Source: VXMT01 sp965204835 (GTDB lineage: Bacteria; Chloroflexota; Dehalococcoidia; UBA2979). Taken from it: 64,000 bases of DNA. The notes beneath the pieces are model-generated. The model did no database searches and was not told the origin of the DNA. It saw only the letters and a list, made by a program, of their open reading frames with translations. The stretch spans positions 1,612,001-1,676,000 of the forward strand of contig OZ242017.1 in NCBI GenBank assembly GCA_965204835.1. Direction: 5' to 3'. A program made the position numbers and the translations under genes. Shown in pieces: positions 34,815-42,838 of the stretch (its first letter is position 1; every line of letters starts with the position of its first letter).

Positions 34815-36539
34815 CTACCGGCGCCACTCCGCGATGTTCCACAGCTCGGTGTCCCACGCGTTGATGCGGACGCCTCGCAGCGTGTTGAGGTGTGCCGAGA
34901 CGAAGCCGCGCAGCACCAGCGGGATCTCCGCGTAGCCCTTCACGAGCAGGTCGTTGAGCTGCTTGACCAGCGCCTCGCGCGCCGCGTCGTCGGTGGTCCG
35001 CGCGAGCTCGTCGAAGACGCGGTCGTACTCGGGGCTGCACCAGCGCTGGATGTTGGCGCCGGACCAGTTGTCGTCGCGCGACGGGATGTGCTCGCAGCGC
35101 TGGCTGCCGAGGTACTCCTGCGGGTCGATGCCCGGCCCCGTCGTGTACATCTGCACGTCGGCGAAGAACCGCCGGTAGGTCGACTCCGCGTCCGTGACCG
35201 GGTCGCCCCCGAAGAAGACGCTCGCGTCGTGGTCGATCAGCTCCGTCGCGATGCCGATCTCCGCCCACCAATCGCTCACGAGCTCCTGCGTGGCCTGCCG
35301 GACCGCGTTCGTCGAGGTCTGGTACACGATGCGCAGCGGCACGCCGTCGTGCTCCCGCACCCCGTCGCCGTCGCTGTCGACGACACCCTGCTCGTCGAGC
35401 AGCGCGTTCGCCCCCTCGATGTCCTGGTCGAGGCAGCCGTCGTTAGAGGTCGAGGCGTAGCGCGGCGGACCGGGGACCAGGTTGCAGGTCGCGGCGGCCG
35501 CGAAGCCGTAGAGCTCGGTGGCGATGTGCCAGCGGTCGATGGCCATCGACATCGCCTGCGTGATCGGCGCGAACGTCAGGAATGGGTGCGGGTTCGTGCC
35601 GCCGAGGTACTCGGAGCGGTCGTCGCCAAGCGCCGGGTCGGGGTTCGTGTGGTTGATGACGATGCGCTCGGTACCGGCCGCGAAGGCCGTGACCACCGTG
35701 CCGAAGCCGGCTGCCTCCATCGCCGCGAGCGCGAGCGGTGGGACCTGCAGGTTCCAGCCGTAGTCCGCCTCGCCGCGCTCGAGCACGGCGCTTGCCGCCT
35801 GCTCGGCGGTGCCGCCGCCGGCGATCACGACGCGGTCGAAGTACGGCGTCTCGCCCCGGTAGTGCGGGTTGCGCTCGTACGAGGCGCCCTCGTTGGGGCT
35901 GAAGCTGGTGATGCGGTACGGGCCGGTGCCCAGCGGCGCCATGTTCTCCGCCTCGCACGTCGCGGCGGCCGCGCCGACGCAGTCGGCGAACTGTGCCGCG
36001 CTGATCACCGGCGTCGAAGCGGTCACGAAGGCGTTGTACGGGTGCGGCGTCGGGGCCTCGAAGGTGATACGCACCGTGAGCGTGTCGACGGCCTCGACCG
36101 ATGTGACGCCCGAGAAGGCGTCGGCGGAGGTGCAGCCGGTCGCCTCGTGGGTGCAGTAGCGCCACGTGAAGACGACGTCGTCGGCCGTCATGTCGCTGCC
36201 GTCGGACCACTGGATGCCCTCGCGCAGCGTCCATGTGATCGAGGTCAGGTCCTCCGCCACGCCGCCGTTGGCCCGGGTGGGGATGTCGGCGGCGAGCCGC
36301 GGCACCAGCTGGCCCTCGGGGCTGTAGGAGGCGAGTGGCTCGAGCATCACGGCCGAGGCGTCGCGGTCCTTGACCCCGCCGGAGAGGTAGGCGCTCGGCA
36401 GCGACGGCGCCTGCCAGTAGAGGATGGTCAGCACGCGCTCCGGCTCGGCGGGCGGCGGCTCGTCCGCGGAGTCCTGGCACGCGACGGCGAGCGGGACGAG
36501 GAGGGCCAGGATCAGCGCCGGTCCGAGGGTCGTACGCAA
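34815..36539 (-). CDS. ABC peptide/solute-binding lipoprotein, family 5 (DppA/OppA type)
   Basis: 574 residues from TTG 36539, which has GAGGAGG five bases upstream and starts directly at the signal peptide (RTTLGPALILALLVPLAVAC). A GTG at 36578 would add 13 residues ahead of it. SBP_bac_5 landmarks: LTSITWTLREGIQWSDGSDMTADDVVFTW, GTGPYRITSF and a C-terminal IPLVLRGFVSAHLNTLRGV. Captures peptides, sugars or metal chelates for an ABC importer, yet no permease or ATPase genes adjoin it, so it is an orphan here. Confidence 0.88.
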   Translation of the reverse strand: MRTTLGPALILALLVPLAVACQDSADEPPPAEPERVLTILYWQAPSLPSAYLSGGVKDRDASAVMLEPLASYSPEGQLVPRLAADIPTRANGGVAEDLTSITWTLREGIQWSDGSDMTADDVVFTWRYCTHEATGCTSADAFSGVTSVEAVDTLTVRITFEAPTPHPYNAFVTASTPVISAAQFADCVGAAAATCEAENMAPLGTGPYRITSFSPNEGASYERNPHYRGETPYFDRVVIAGGGTAEQAASAVLERGEADYGWNLQVPPLALAAMEAAGFGTVVTAFAAGTERIVINHTNPDPALGDDRSEYLGGTNPHPFLTFAPITQAMSMAIDRWHIATELYGFAAAATCNLVPGPPRYASTSNDGCLDQDIEGANALLDEQGVVDSDGDGVREHDGVPLRIVYQTSTNAVRQATQELVSDWWAEIGIATELIDHDASVFFGGDPVTDAESTYRRFFADVQMYTTGPGIDPQEYLGSQRCEHIPSRDDNWSGANIQRWCSPEYDRVFDELARTTDDAAREALVKQLNDLLVKGYAEIPLVLRGFVSAHLNTLRGVRINAWDTELWNIAEWRR

Positions 36540-36721
36540 GGGGTCCTCCTCGGTGCGCTGGGATCGAGCCTGCGTCACATCGGCGACGGCGCGATGATAG
36601 CGCCCTCACGGGTTGTAACGAACGTAATAGCCCGCGCGACTCGCGCCGGGGGGCGGGCCCTTCTACGATTGGCCCGACGGACGCCGCAAGAGCGTCGTCG
36701 CAGATAGAGGAGATCGCCACC

Positions 36722-37156
36722 ATGCCCACGCCCGACGAGATCCGCGCCGACCTCGCCGCCGCCCGCAGCGAGCTGTCCGCGGCGCTCAGCGCCGCCCCGG
36801 CCGACACATGGGAGCGCAAGCCCGAGAGCGGCGAGGGCGAGGACGCCTGGTCCGCCCGCGAGGCCGCGCAGCACGTGATCGGCGCCGAGCTCTACTACAC
36901 CAACGCGGTATGCGAGGCCTGCGGCTACGACGGCCCCGACAGCCCCTTCGAGGGCGGCCTCGAGCTCGCCAGCCCCGCCGAGGCGGGTGCTGCGCTGGAG
37001 CAGGCCGCCGCCGCGGCCGACTCGAAGATCCAGCACGTCACCGCGGGCGACCTCGAGCGCTCACACGAGCGCATGGGTCCGCTCCCGGACGTCTTCGAGT
37101 CGTGGAGCGGCCACGTGCGCGACCACGCCGCACAGATCACGGCCGCGGGCGGGTAG
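36722..37156 (+). CDS. DinB-like four-helix protein
   Basis: 144 residues, mostly helical. AWSAREAAQHVIGAELYYTN near 44-60 and SWSGHVRDHAAQI near the end carry histidines in the spacing of DinB/YfiT metal-binding four-helix bundles. The family includes metal-dependent thiol-S-transferases; the activity here is unknown. Good SD (GAGGAG) before the ATG. Followed 40 bases later by the deoxyribosyltransferase-like gene. Confidence 0.7.
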   Translation: MPTPDEIRADLAAARSELSAALSAAPADTWERKPESGEGEDAWSAREAAQHVIGAELYYTNAVCEACGYDGPDSPFEGGLELASPAEAGAALEQAAAAADSKIQHVTAGDLERSHERMGPLPDVFESWSGHVRDHAAQITAAGG

Positions 37157-37195
37157 CCCCGGGCGCGCCGACGGGTTGGAGAGGGGCGAGCGCCG

Positions 37196-37660
37196 ATGAG
37201 CCGCACGATCTACCTCGCCAACCCGTACGGCTTCTCCGCCCAGCAGAAGGCCACGCTCCTCCCGCCCCTTGTCGAGGCCCTCGAGTCGCTCGGGCTCGAG
37301 GTGTGGGAGCCGTTCGAGCGCAACAACCAGGTCGACTTCCTCCTGGCGGGCTGGGCCTACCGGGTCGGCCAGGCGGACTTCCGCGACGTCGTGGAGTGCG
37401 ACGCGATCTTCGCGGTCGTGAACGGCGTGCCGCCCGACGAGGGGGTGATGGTCGAGCTCGGCATGGCGATCGCCCTCGGCAAGCCGACGTTCCTGTTCCG
37501 CGACGACCACCGCCGCGCCACCGAGAGCGAGGAGTACCCGCTCAACCTGATGCTGTTCACCGGCCTCCCGGAGGACACATGGCGCGACTCGTTCTACACG
37601 TCGGTGGATGAGATCACGTCGCCGGACAAGGCGCTGGCGCGCTGGGCGCGCGGCGAGTAA
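37196..37660 (+). CDS. Nucleoside 2-deoxyribosyltransferase family protein
   Basis: 154 residues. RTIYLANPYGFSA at the N-terminus, VVECDAIFAVVNG and DEGVMVELGMAIALGKP match PF05014, the last holding the catalytic Glu of nucleoside 2-deoxyribosyltransferases. Members transfer or hydrolyse deoxyribose-base bonds in nucleotide salvage or hygiene. The exact substrate is not predictable. SD GGAGAGG upstream. Confidence 0.9.
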   Translation: MSRTIYLANPYGFSAQQKATLLPPLVEALESLGLEVWEPFERNNQVDFLLAGWAYRVGQADFRDVVECDAIFAVVNGVPPDEGVMVELGMAIALGKPTFLFRDDHRRATESEEYPLNLMLFTGLPEDTWRDSFYTSVDEITSPDKALARWARGE

Positions 37661-37668
37661 GCCACCGC

Positions 37669-38889
37669 TTACCCGATCACGCCGTCGGCACAGAGGCGCT
37701 CGTACTCCTCCTCGGGCACGCCGAGGAGGTCACGGAACACCTCGCGGTTGTGCTCGCCGAGCATCGGCGCGGGGCCGTAGGCGAGTTCGGGCATCGCGCT
37801 GAAGCGGCCCGGGATGCCGGCGACCTCGTGGTCTCCCACCTCGGCGTGGCCGACGGGGGTGAGGTAGCCGCGCTCGCGGAGCGTGCCGTCCTCGGCGAGG
37901 TCGCGAGGGCCCCACGAAGGCGCGGCGGGGATGCCGCGCGACTGCAACAGCCCCGCGAGCCCGTGCGCCTCGTGGCCGCTCGTCCACGCGGTGATGCCCT
38001 CGTCGACCTCGTCGTGGCGCGCACGGCGCCCACGGGCCGTCGCGAGGCCAGCGTCGAGCGCCCATGCCGGGCTGCCCATGAGGCCTACGAGGGCGGCCCA
38101 CTGCTCGTCCGTCTCGACGGAGACGGCCAGCCACGTGTCGTCGCCCGCCGTGCGGTACACGCCCTGTGGCGCGAAGACGGGGTGGCGGTTGCCGTCGCGC
38201 ATCCCGTCGCGGCCGTTGAACTCGTGGTCGAGCAGCGGCTCGGGGGTCATCGCCGCGACCGTCTCGGCCATCGAGAGGTCGATGTGCTGGCCGTTGCCGG
38301 TCCGCTCGCGCTCATGCAGCGCGACGAGGATGGAGAACACCATCTGCAAGCCGATCATGAAGTCCGGGTAGGCGCCGCCGTACGCGGCGGGCGGGCCGCC
38401 CTGGTAGCCGGTGACCCACGGCAGGCCGGTGTAGGCGAGCGTCGTGGGACCCCAGCCGGTCGCTGCCGCCTCGGGGCCGGTCAGCCCGAGCGGCGACCCG
38501 GAGAGCATGATCAGGTCCGGCCGCACCTTGCACAGCTCCTCGTAGCCGAGTCCGAGGCGGTCGATGACGCCGGTCGAGAAGTTCTCCGTGACCACGTCGC
38601 TCTGCTCGACGAGACGCAGCGCGAGGTCGCGACCCTCGGGCTTCTGCAGGTTCAGCGTGACGCCGCGCTTGCTGTAGTTGAGCCCGTTGAACGCGCCCGA
38701 GCGGTTGATGCCCGTCACGCCGCCGGTCCCGCGGTTCATGCCCTGCACGCGGATCAGGTCGAGGCGCACCTCGGTCTCGATGCGGATCACGTCGGCGCCG
38801 AGCGTGCCGAGGACGGCGGTGGCATGCGGGATCGAGAGGATCCAGCCGAAGTCGGTGATGCGGATGCCCTCGAGCGGTCGGTTCTGCAT
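37669..38889 (-). CDS. CaiB/BaiF family CoA-transferase
   Basis: 406 residues, class III CoA-transferase. LEGIRITDFGWILSIPHATAVLGTLGADVIRIE is the N-terminal CoA-binding signature; the aspartate in GGAYPDFMIGLQM is in the position of the catalytic Asp169 of formyl-CoA transferase. The C-terminal PMLGEHNREVFRDLLG is typical. Moves CoA between carboxylic acids. ATG 38889, 19 bases after the stop of the next upstream CoA-transferase, so the two form an operon and could pair as heteromeric or successive enzymes. Confidence 0.92.
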   Translation of the reverse strand: MQNRPLEGIRITDFGWILSIPHATAVLGTLGADVIRIETEVRLDLIRVQGMNRGTGGVTGINRSGAFNGLNYSKRGVTLNLQKPEGRDLALRLVEQSDVVTENFSTGVIDRLGLGYEELCKVRPDLIMLSGSPLGLTGPEAAATGWGPTTLAYTGLPWVTGYQGGPPAAYGGAYPDFMIGLQMVFSILVALHERERTGNGQHIDLSMAETVAAMTPEPLLDHEFNGRDGMRDGNRHPVFAPQGVYRTAGDDTWLAVSVETDEQWAALVGLMGSPAWALDAGLATARGRRARHDEVDEGITAWTSGHEAHGLAGLLQSRGIPAAPSWGPRDLAEDGTLRERGYLTPVGHAEVGDHEVAGIPGRFSAMPELAYGPAPMLGEHNREVFRDLLGVPEEEYERLCADGVIG

Positions 38890-38908
38890 GTGCCGTCTCC
38901 CGCCCTGC

Positions 38909-40120
38909 CTAGATCGTCCCGGCCTGGAAGAGCGCGACCAGGTCCTCGCCCGTGTAGCCGAGCGCGCCGAGGACTTCCTCGTTGTGTTCGCCGAGCCGCG
39001 GGGCCGGCCGGTCGATCGCCCAGCGGGAGCCGGAGTACAGCACGGGCGCGCCGGGCTGCACGAAGCGGTTGCCCTCGGCGTCATCGACCTCGATGAAGAA
39101 GCCCCGGTCCCGCAACTGCGGTGAGGCGCGCATCTCGCTCGCCGAGTAGACGGGGAAGCACGGCACCTTGTGGTCGATCGACATCCAGTAGAGCTCGTCG
39201 CGGGTGAGCCCCAGCGCCCACGCGCGGACGTGCGGCTCGATCTCGTTGACGTGCTCGGTGCGCCCGGGGCCGGTCAGGTACGCCTCGTCCTGGGCCCACT
39301 CGGGCTCACCCATCATCCGCCGCAGCGACAGCCACCAGTGGTCGAGGCCCCAGGGGCTGAAGAACACGTGCCCGTCGGAGCACTGCAACACCTGCCCGAA
39401 GTTCGCCTTCTCGCGTCCGGGGAGGAGGTCCGGGTTGTACGAGAAGACGTTCCAGTTCATGCGGACGTGGTTCGTGTTCGCCTCGAGCCCCGACACGTCG
39501 ACGAGTTGCCCGCGCCCGTAGACGCGTCGGTACGTGAGCGCCACCATCGTGTCCGTGGCGGCGGTGACTCCGGTGAGGTAGTCGGCCTGCGGGTTGCCCG
39601 GGCTCAGCGGCGGCTCACGCTCCGGGTCCGTCACGTAGCTCGACGGCGTCTCGCGGCCCATCCCGCTCATCTGGTAGACGGTATGGGCGTTGCCCGCCCA
39701 GTCCCGGTACGGCCCCGTAAGCCCGTACGGCGTCGCAATCGTCACGACGAGTTGGTCGTGCGCGGCCAGCAATGCATCGACGTCGATCCCCAGCGCATCG
39801 AGCCGGGCGCGCGAGCGGTCGAGGATGAGCACGTCGGCGTCCGCGGCGAGCCGCATGAGCGCCTCGACGCCGGTGGCGTGCTCGAGGTTGAGCGTGACGC
39901 CGCGCTTGTTCGCGTTGAGGTAGAGGAACTGGCCGCTGCGCTCCAGGTGCGGGCGGTCGCCGGGAAAGGGCCCGAAGCGGCGCGATCGGTCGCCGCCCGG
40001 CGGCTCGACCTTGACAACGTCTGCGCCGAGGTCGGCGAAGAGCTTCGCGCAGTACGGCCCCGCGACGCCCTCGGCGCACTCGATCACTCGCAGGTCGGAG
40101 AGCGTCGACGAGCCGGCCAC
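38909..40120 (-). CDS. CaiB/BaiF family CoA-transferase
   Basis: 403 residues, GTG start. N-terminal LRVIECAEGVAGPYCAKLFADLGADVVKVEPP, then NANKRGVTLNLEHATG, and a catalytic-type aspartate in NPQADYLTGVTAATDTM; ends with PRLGEHNEEVLGALGY. Same operon as the following CoA-transferase (gap 19 bases). The substrates are unknown; neighbouring acyl-CoA dehydrogenases suggest activation of organic acids for beta-oxidation-like degradation. Confidence 0.92.
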   Translation of the reverse strand: MAGSSTLSDLRVIECAEGVAGPYCAKLFADLGADVVKVEPPGGDRSRRFGPFPGDRPHLERSGQFLYLNANKRGVTLNLEHATGVEALMRLAADADVLILDRSRARLDALGIDVDALLAAHDQLVVTIATPYGLTGPYRDWAGNAHTVYQMSGMGRETPSSYVTDPEREPPLSPGNPQADYLTGVTAATDTMVALTYRRVYGRGQLVDVSGLEANTNHVRMNWNVFSYNPDLLPGREKANFGQVLQCSDGHVFFSPWGLDHWWLSLRRMMGEPEWAQDEAYLTGPGRTEHVNEIEPHVRAWALGLTRDELYWMSIDHKVPCFPVYSASEMRASPQLRDRGFFIEVDDAEGNRFVQPGAPVLYSGSRWAIDRPAPRLGEHNEEVLGALGYTGEDLVALFQAGTI

Positions 40121-40207
40121 GGCGCCTGCCTCTGCTGCCGCATGCAGCGCGGTCAGCCTACGCGGGCGGCATCGAGGGTTACAAGGGCGATCGTGCCTTG
40201 GTGGCCA

Positions 40208-40429
40208 TCACGCTATCGGTGCGGCGGCATCCGGGCAGGCGCGGAGCACCGCGCCAACATCGACCCGTTGAACGCCTGGGAACCACTCGACGAACTCATC
40301 GACGGTGGCCCCCGCCCGAAGGTTCTCGAACAGGGCGTACACGGGCACACGGGTGCCTCGGAAAACCCACTGGCCACTCAGCCTGCCCGGATGACGCTCA
40401 ACGGCCGGGCAGGTTTCCCAGTTCGCCAC
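40208..40429 (-). CDS. DUF433 family small protein (antitoxin-like)
   Basis: 73 residues. CPAVERHPGRLSGQWVFRGTRVPVYALFENL, with GTRVPV, is the DUF433 signature, a winged-helix-like domain usually encoded next to a DUF5615 PIN-like toxin. No such partner is present, so it is solitary or a remnant. GTG start with SD GGAGAAGG upstream. It lies between two CoA-transferase genes on the same strand. Confidence 0.82.
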   Translation of the reverse strand: MANWETCPAVERHPGRLSGQWVFRGTRVPVYALFENLRAGATVDEFVEWFPGVQRVDVGAVLRACPDAAAPIA

Positions 40430-40480
40430 GGGGCCTTCTCCAACTCTCGGCGCGTGCGCCGGGATCGATCCCAGCGTACA

Positions 40481-41761
40481 TCAGACGCCGAGGGCGCCCG
40501 TCGCCCGCAGGTCCGCCAGCTCCTCGGCGGTCACACCGATGTCGCCCAGCACCTCGTCGGCGTGGACGCCGAAGGCCGGGGCCGCGCGCTCCGCGCCCGT
40601 CGGGTTGTAGCGCATCTTCACAATCGGGCCGACCATGCGCTCCGGCCCGGACACCTCGTGCTCGACGTCGATCAGGAAGTCCATCGCCTCGACCTGCGGG
40701 TCGTGCGTCAGGTCCTCCGGGATCTGCACCTTCGAGACCGGCGCACCCTCCCGGTCGAAGATCTCGATCCATTCGTCCATCGTCTTCGTGAGCATGATCG
40801 AGCGAATGCGCTCACCGAGTTCCTCGATGATCGCGTCGTTCGCCGGGTCGAGCGCGTTGAAGTCGGGGTCGGCGCTCGGGTCGTCGTCGATGCCGATGGC
40901 GCGGCGCATCTGCTCGCGGTTCGCGGGCGTGAGCGAGCCGAGGATGAGTGCCCCGTCCTTGACGCGGTAGCCGGTGTAGTAGAGCCGGAACGCCTGGCCG
41001 GCCGCGTTCGAGCTCTTCCGCACGTTGATGACCTCTTCGTAGGTCCCACCGCGGGCGCGGACCGCCGCGATCTCATCCATGATCGGGCGCTTCTGCAGCT
41101 CGTCGGCAACGGGAAGCTCGCTGATGTGGTGGCCTTGCAGCACGAGCCCCGAGAGCAGCAGCGAGGTCTGGATGAACTCGCCCTTGCCGGTGATCGAGCG
41201 CCGGTAGAGCGCGGCGCAGACGCCCATGGCCGCGCCGAGCGCCGTCGCGTAGTCGGCGACGGCGCTGCACGAGATGGACTGCGGCGCGCCGTACTCGTCG
41301 ATCTTCCCCTCGCCCGCCATGAGCCCGGAGTAGGCCTGCGCGACGATGTCCGAACCGGAGCGCGTCGCGCTCGGCCCCGAGGAGCCGTAGCCGGTGCTCT
41401 CGACGTAGATAAGGTCCTCGCGGAACTGCTTGAGCGTCTCGTAGTCCAGCCGCAGCCGGTCGGCCACGCCCGCGCGGGCGTTGGCGAGGAAGACGTCGAA
41501 GTGCGGGATCATGCGGTGCACGAGTTCCTGCGCCTCGGGCTTCTTGAGGTCCAGCACGATGCTGCGCTTGCCGCGGTTGAGGACGTGGAAGCCCTTGCTC
41601 TCCATGGGCGCGAAGGCGCCGATGACGCGGGTGCCGTCACCCTGGGGCGGTTCGATCTTGACCACGTCGGCGCCGAGGTCGGCGAGGTTCACCCCCGCGA
41701 ACGGCCCGGCCACGATCTGCGTCAGCTCCAGCACTCTCACCCCGTCGAGCGGTCCCGGCAT
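40481..41761 (-). CDS. CaiB/BaiF family CoA-transferase
   Basis: 426 residues. LDGVRVLELTQIVAGPFAGVNLADLGADVVKIEPPQGDGTR is a near-consensus class III CoA-transferase N-terminus; catalytic-type Asp in SCSAVADYATALGAAMGV; C-terminus PAFGVHADEVLGDIGVTAEE. A third CoA-transferase gene in 4 kb. The substrate is unknown. ATG start at 41761. Separated from the other two by the DUF433 gene. Confidence 0.92.
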   Translation of the reverse strand: MPGPLDGVRVLELTQIVAGPFAGVNLADLGADVVKIEPPQGDGTRVIGAFAPMESKGFHVLNRGKRSIVLDLKKPEAQELVHRMIPHFDVFLANARAGVADRLRLDYETLKQFREDLIYVESTGYGSSGPSATRSGSDIVAQAYSGLMAGEGKIDEYGAPQSISCSAVADYATALGAAMGVCAALYRRSITGKGEFIQTSLLLSGLVLQGHHISELPVADELQKRPIMDEIAAVRARGGTYEEVINVRKSSNAAGQAFRLYYTGYRVKDGALILGSLTPANREQMRRAIGIDDDPSADPDFNALDPANDAIIEELGERIRSIMLTKTMDEWIEIFDREGAPVSKVQIPEDLTHDPQVEAMDFLIDVEHEVSGPERMVGPIVKMRYNPTGAERAAPAFGVHADEVLGDIGVTAEELADLRATGALGV

Positions 41762-41846
41762 GGTTGTCCCCTCCCCTGTCGCGCATGTGCATGGCGCGCG
41801 TGGCGGAGATGCTACCGGAACAGGGCGGGATGTTGCAGGGCGGCCT

Positions 41847-42116
41847 CTACGGGAAATACCGATAGATTTCGCGTCGGTGGAGCAGGCGGATCAGGACGAC
41901 CGTGTCGCCGTCGAGGGCAACGCCGAGCCGGTAATCGCCGAGCCGGAATCGGTAGTGTCGTCCGGGCCCGGTGACTCGGGCGAGTCCAGGGACAGTTGTA
42001 AGCGCCGATGGCGCAGCCCTGATTGACTCGATGAGCCGCTCAGTGCGGGCTCGGAGTTCGCTATTGCGGGCGCGTCGCAAGTCCCGCTCGAAGCTCGGGG
42101 CGTACTCAATCTCCAT
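41847..42116 (-). CDS. RelE/ParE-family toxin
   Basis: 89 residues, MEIEYAPSFERDLRRARNSEL, then GPGRHYRFRLGDYRLGVALDGDTVVLIRLLHRREIYRYFP, the typical basic beta-sheet core of RelE-like mRNA interferases (R-x-G-D-Y-R and a C-terminal H-R-R-E-I-Y). Overlaps the upstream antitoxin gene by 11 bases, so expression is coupled. Predicted translation inhibitor. Confidence 0.88.
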   Translation of the reverse strand: MEIEYAPSFERDLRRARNSELRARTERLIESIRAAPSALTTVPGLARVTGPGRHYRFRLGDYRLGVALDGDTVVLIRLLHRREIYRYFP

Positions 42117-42336
42117 CCCGGTCTCGCAGGATGGCCATGATCACGTCCTCACTCACGCGCTCGGTCGTGAGGCCTTCCTGGATCGCCCGGGCGAAGGCCG
42201 CGTCTTCAGCCTCCTCGGAGGTGTGAACCTGCTCATCGAGGAGCACCTCGACCTCAGCGCCTTCTTCGAAGCCGAGGGGTTCGTCCGGCTCGAGCACGCC
42301 GTGCTTGTACCGGGCCTTGATGCGTTTGAGAACCAT
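42106..42336 (-). CDS. DUF104-type antitoxin of the RelE pair
   Basis: 76 residues. The N-terminus KRIKARYKHGVLEPDEPLGFEEGAEVEV is a DUF104/AF2212 domain; the acidic C-terminal half (EEAEDAAFARAIQEGLTTER) would bind the RelE toxin encoded next. SD GGAGG six bases before ATG 42336. The N-terminal 35 residues are nearly the same as in the DUF104 protein at 42498-42746, but the C-terminal halves differ, matching different partner toxins. Confidence 0.85.
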   Translation of the reverse strand: MVLKRIKARYKHGVLEPDEPLGFEEGAEVEVLLDEQVHTSEEAEDAAFARAIQEGLTTERVSEDVIMAILRDRDGD

Positions 42337-42382
42337 GACCGCCTCCACGGCGCGCCATCCATCATCGCACAGCCACGACCAT

Positions 42383-42493
42383 CTACCGCGTCGAGTGTGA
42401 GATGTCCGGGCGTTGATGGTGGGTGCCGCTGAGCGAGTTGCGACGCAGATGCAGGCAATCAATGAGCCAGTCCGAGTCGAGCAGGTAGCGCAC
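42383..42493 (-). pseudogene. Truncated PIN-domain toxin remnant
   Basis: Starting at GTG 42493, five bases after the stop of the upstream DUF104 gene, codons read MRYLLDSDWLIDCLHLRRN, the typical first strand of a VapC-like PIN toxin (YLLDxDWLIDxL). After about 15-20 codons the sequence turns into the leader of the next DUF104/RelE module and stops at TAG 42385-42383. The catalytic core is missing, so it cannot be active. Confidence 0.65.
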
Positions 42494-42497
42494 CCGG

Positions 42498-42746
42498 CTA
42501 TGGGTTCGGAGGCTCTCGAGAGCCGACGCGCCGACCTTCGTAGAGTATCCGGATTAGTTCATCCGGATCGGAGTTGCCTTTCCAGCCTCCGGCGGCCGAG
42601 CGCATTCGCTCGAGGCGCTCTTCCTCGGTGAGGCTAGAAGCCTCCTCAACAGTGACCTCGACCTCGACGCCCTCCTCGAGGCCGAGCGGCTCCTCCGGCT
42701 CGAGGACGCCGTTGGTGTAGCGGGCCTTGATGCGCCGAAGCGCCAT
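42498..42746 (-). CDS. DUF104-type antitoxin without a surviving toxin
   Basis: 82 residues, MALRRIKARYTNGVLEPEEPLGLEEGVEVEV, same family as the neighbouring antitoxin. SD GGAGG five bases before ATG 42746; an in-frame start at 42758 is less likely. Its toxin partner has been reduced to a PIN fragment directly downstream. It may still be expressed as an orphan antitoxin. Confidence 0.8.
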   Translation of the reverse strand: MALRRIKARYTNGVLEPEEPLGLEEGVEVEVTVEEASSLTEEERLERMRSAAGGWKGNSDPDELIRILYEGRRVGSREPPNP

Positions 42747-42838
42747 GATTGCCTCCACGGCTCGCGTCCATCATCGCACAGGCGCGGCCGCTTGAAGCGT
42801 CGTGCGCGCGATATCCGGATCGTTATGGAGGGTGCCGC

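Noticed and set aside
39170..41974. Open plus-strand frame of 934 codons
   Set aside because: Antisense to two well-supported CaiB/BaiF genes and DUF433; composition bias only.
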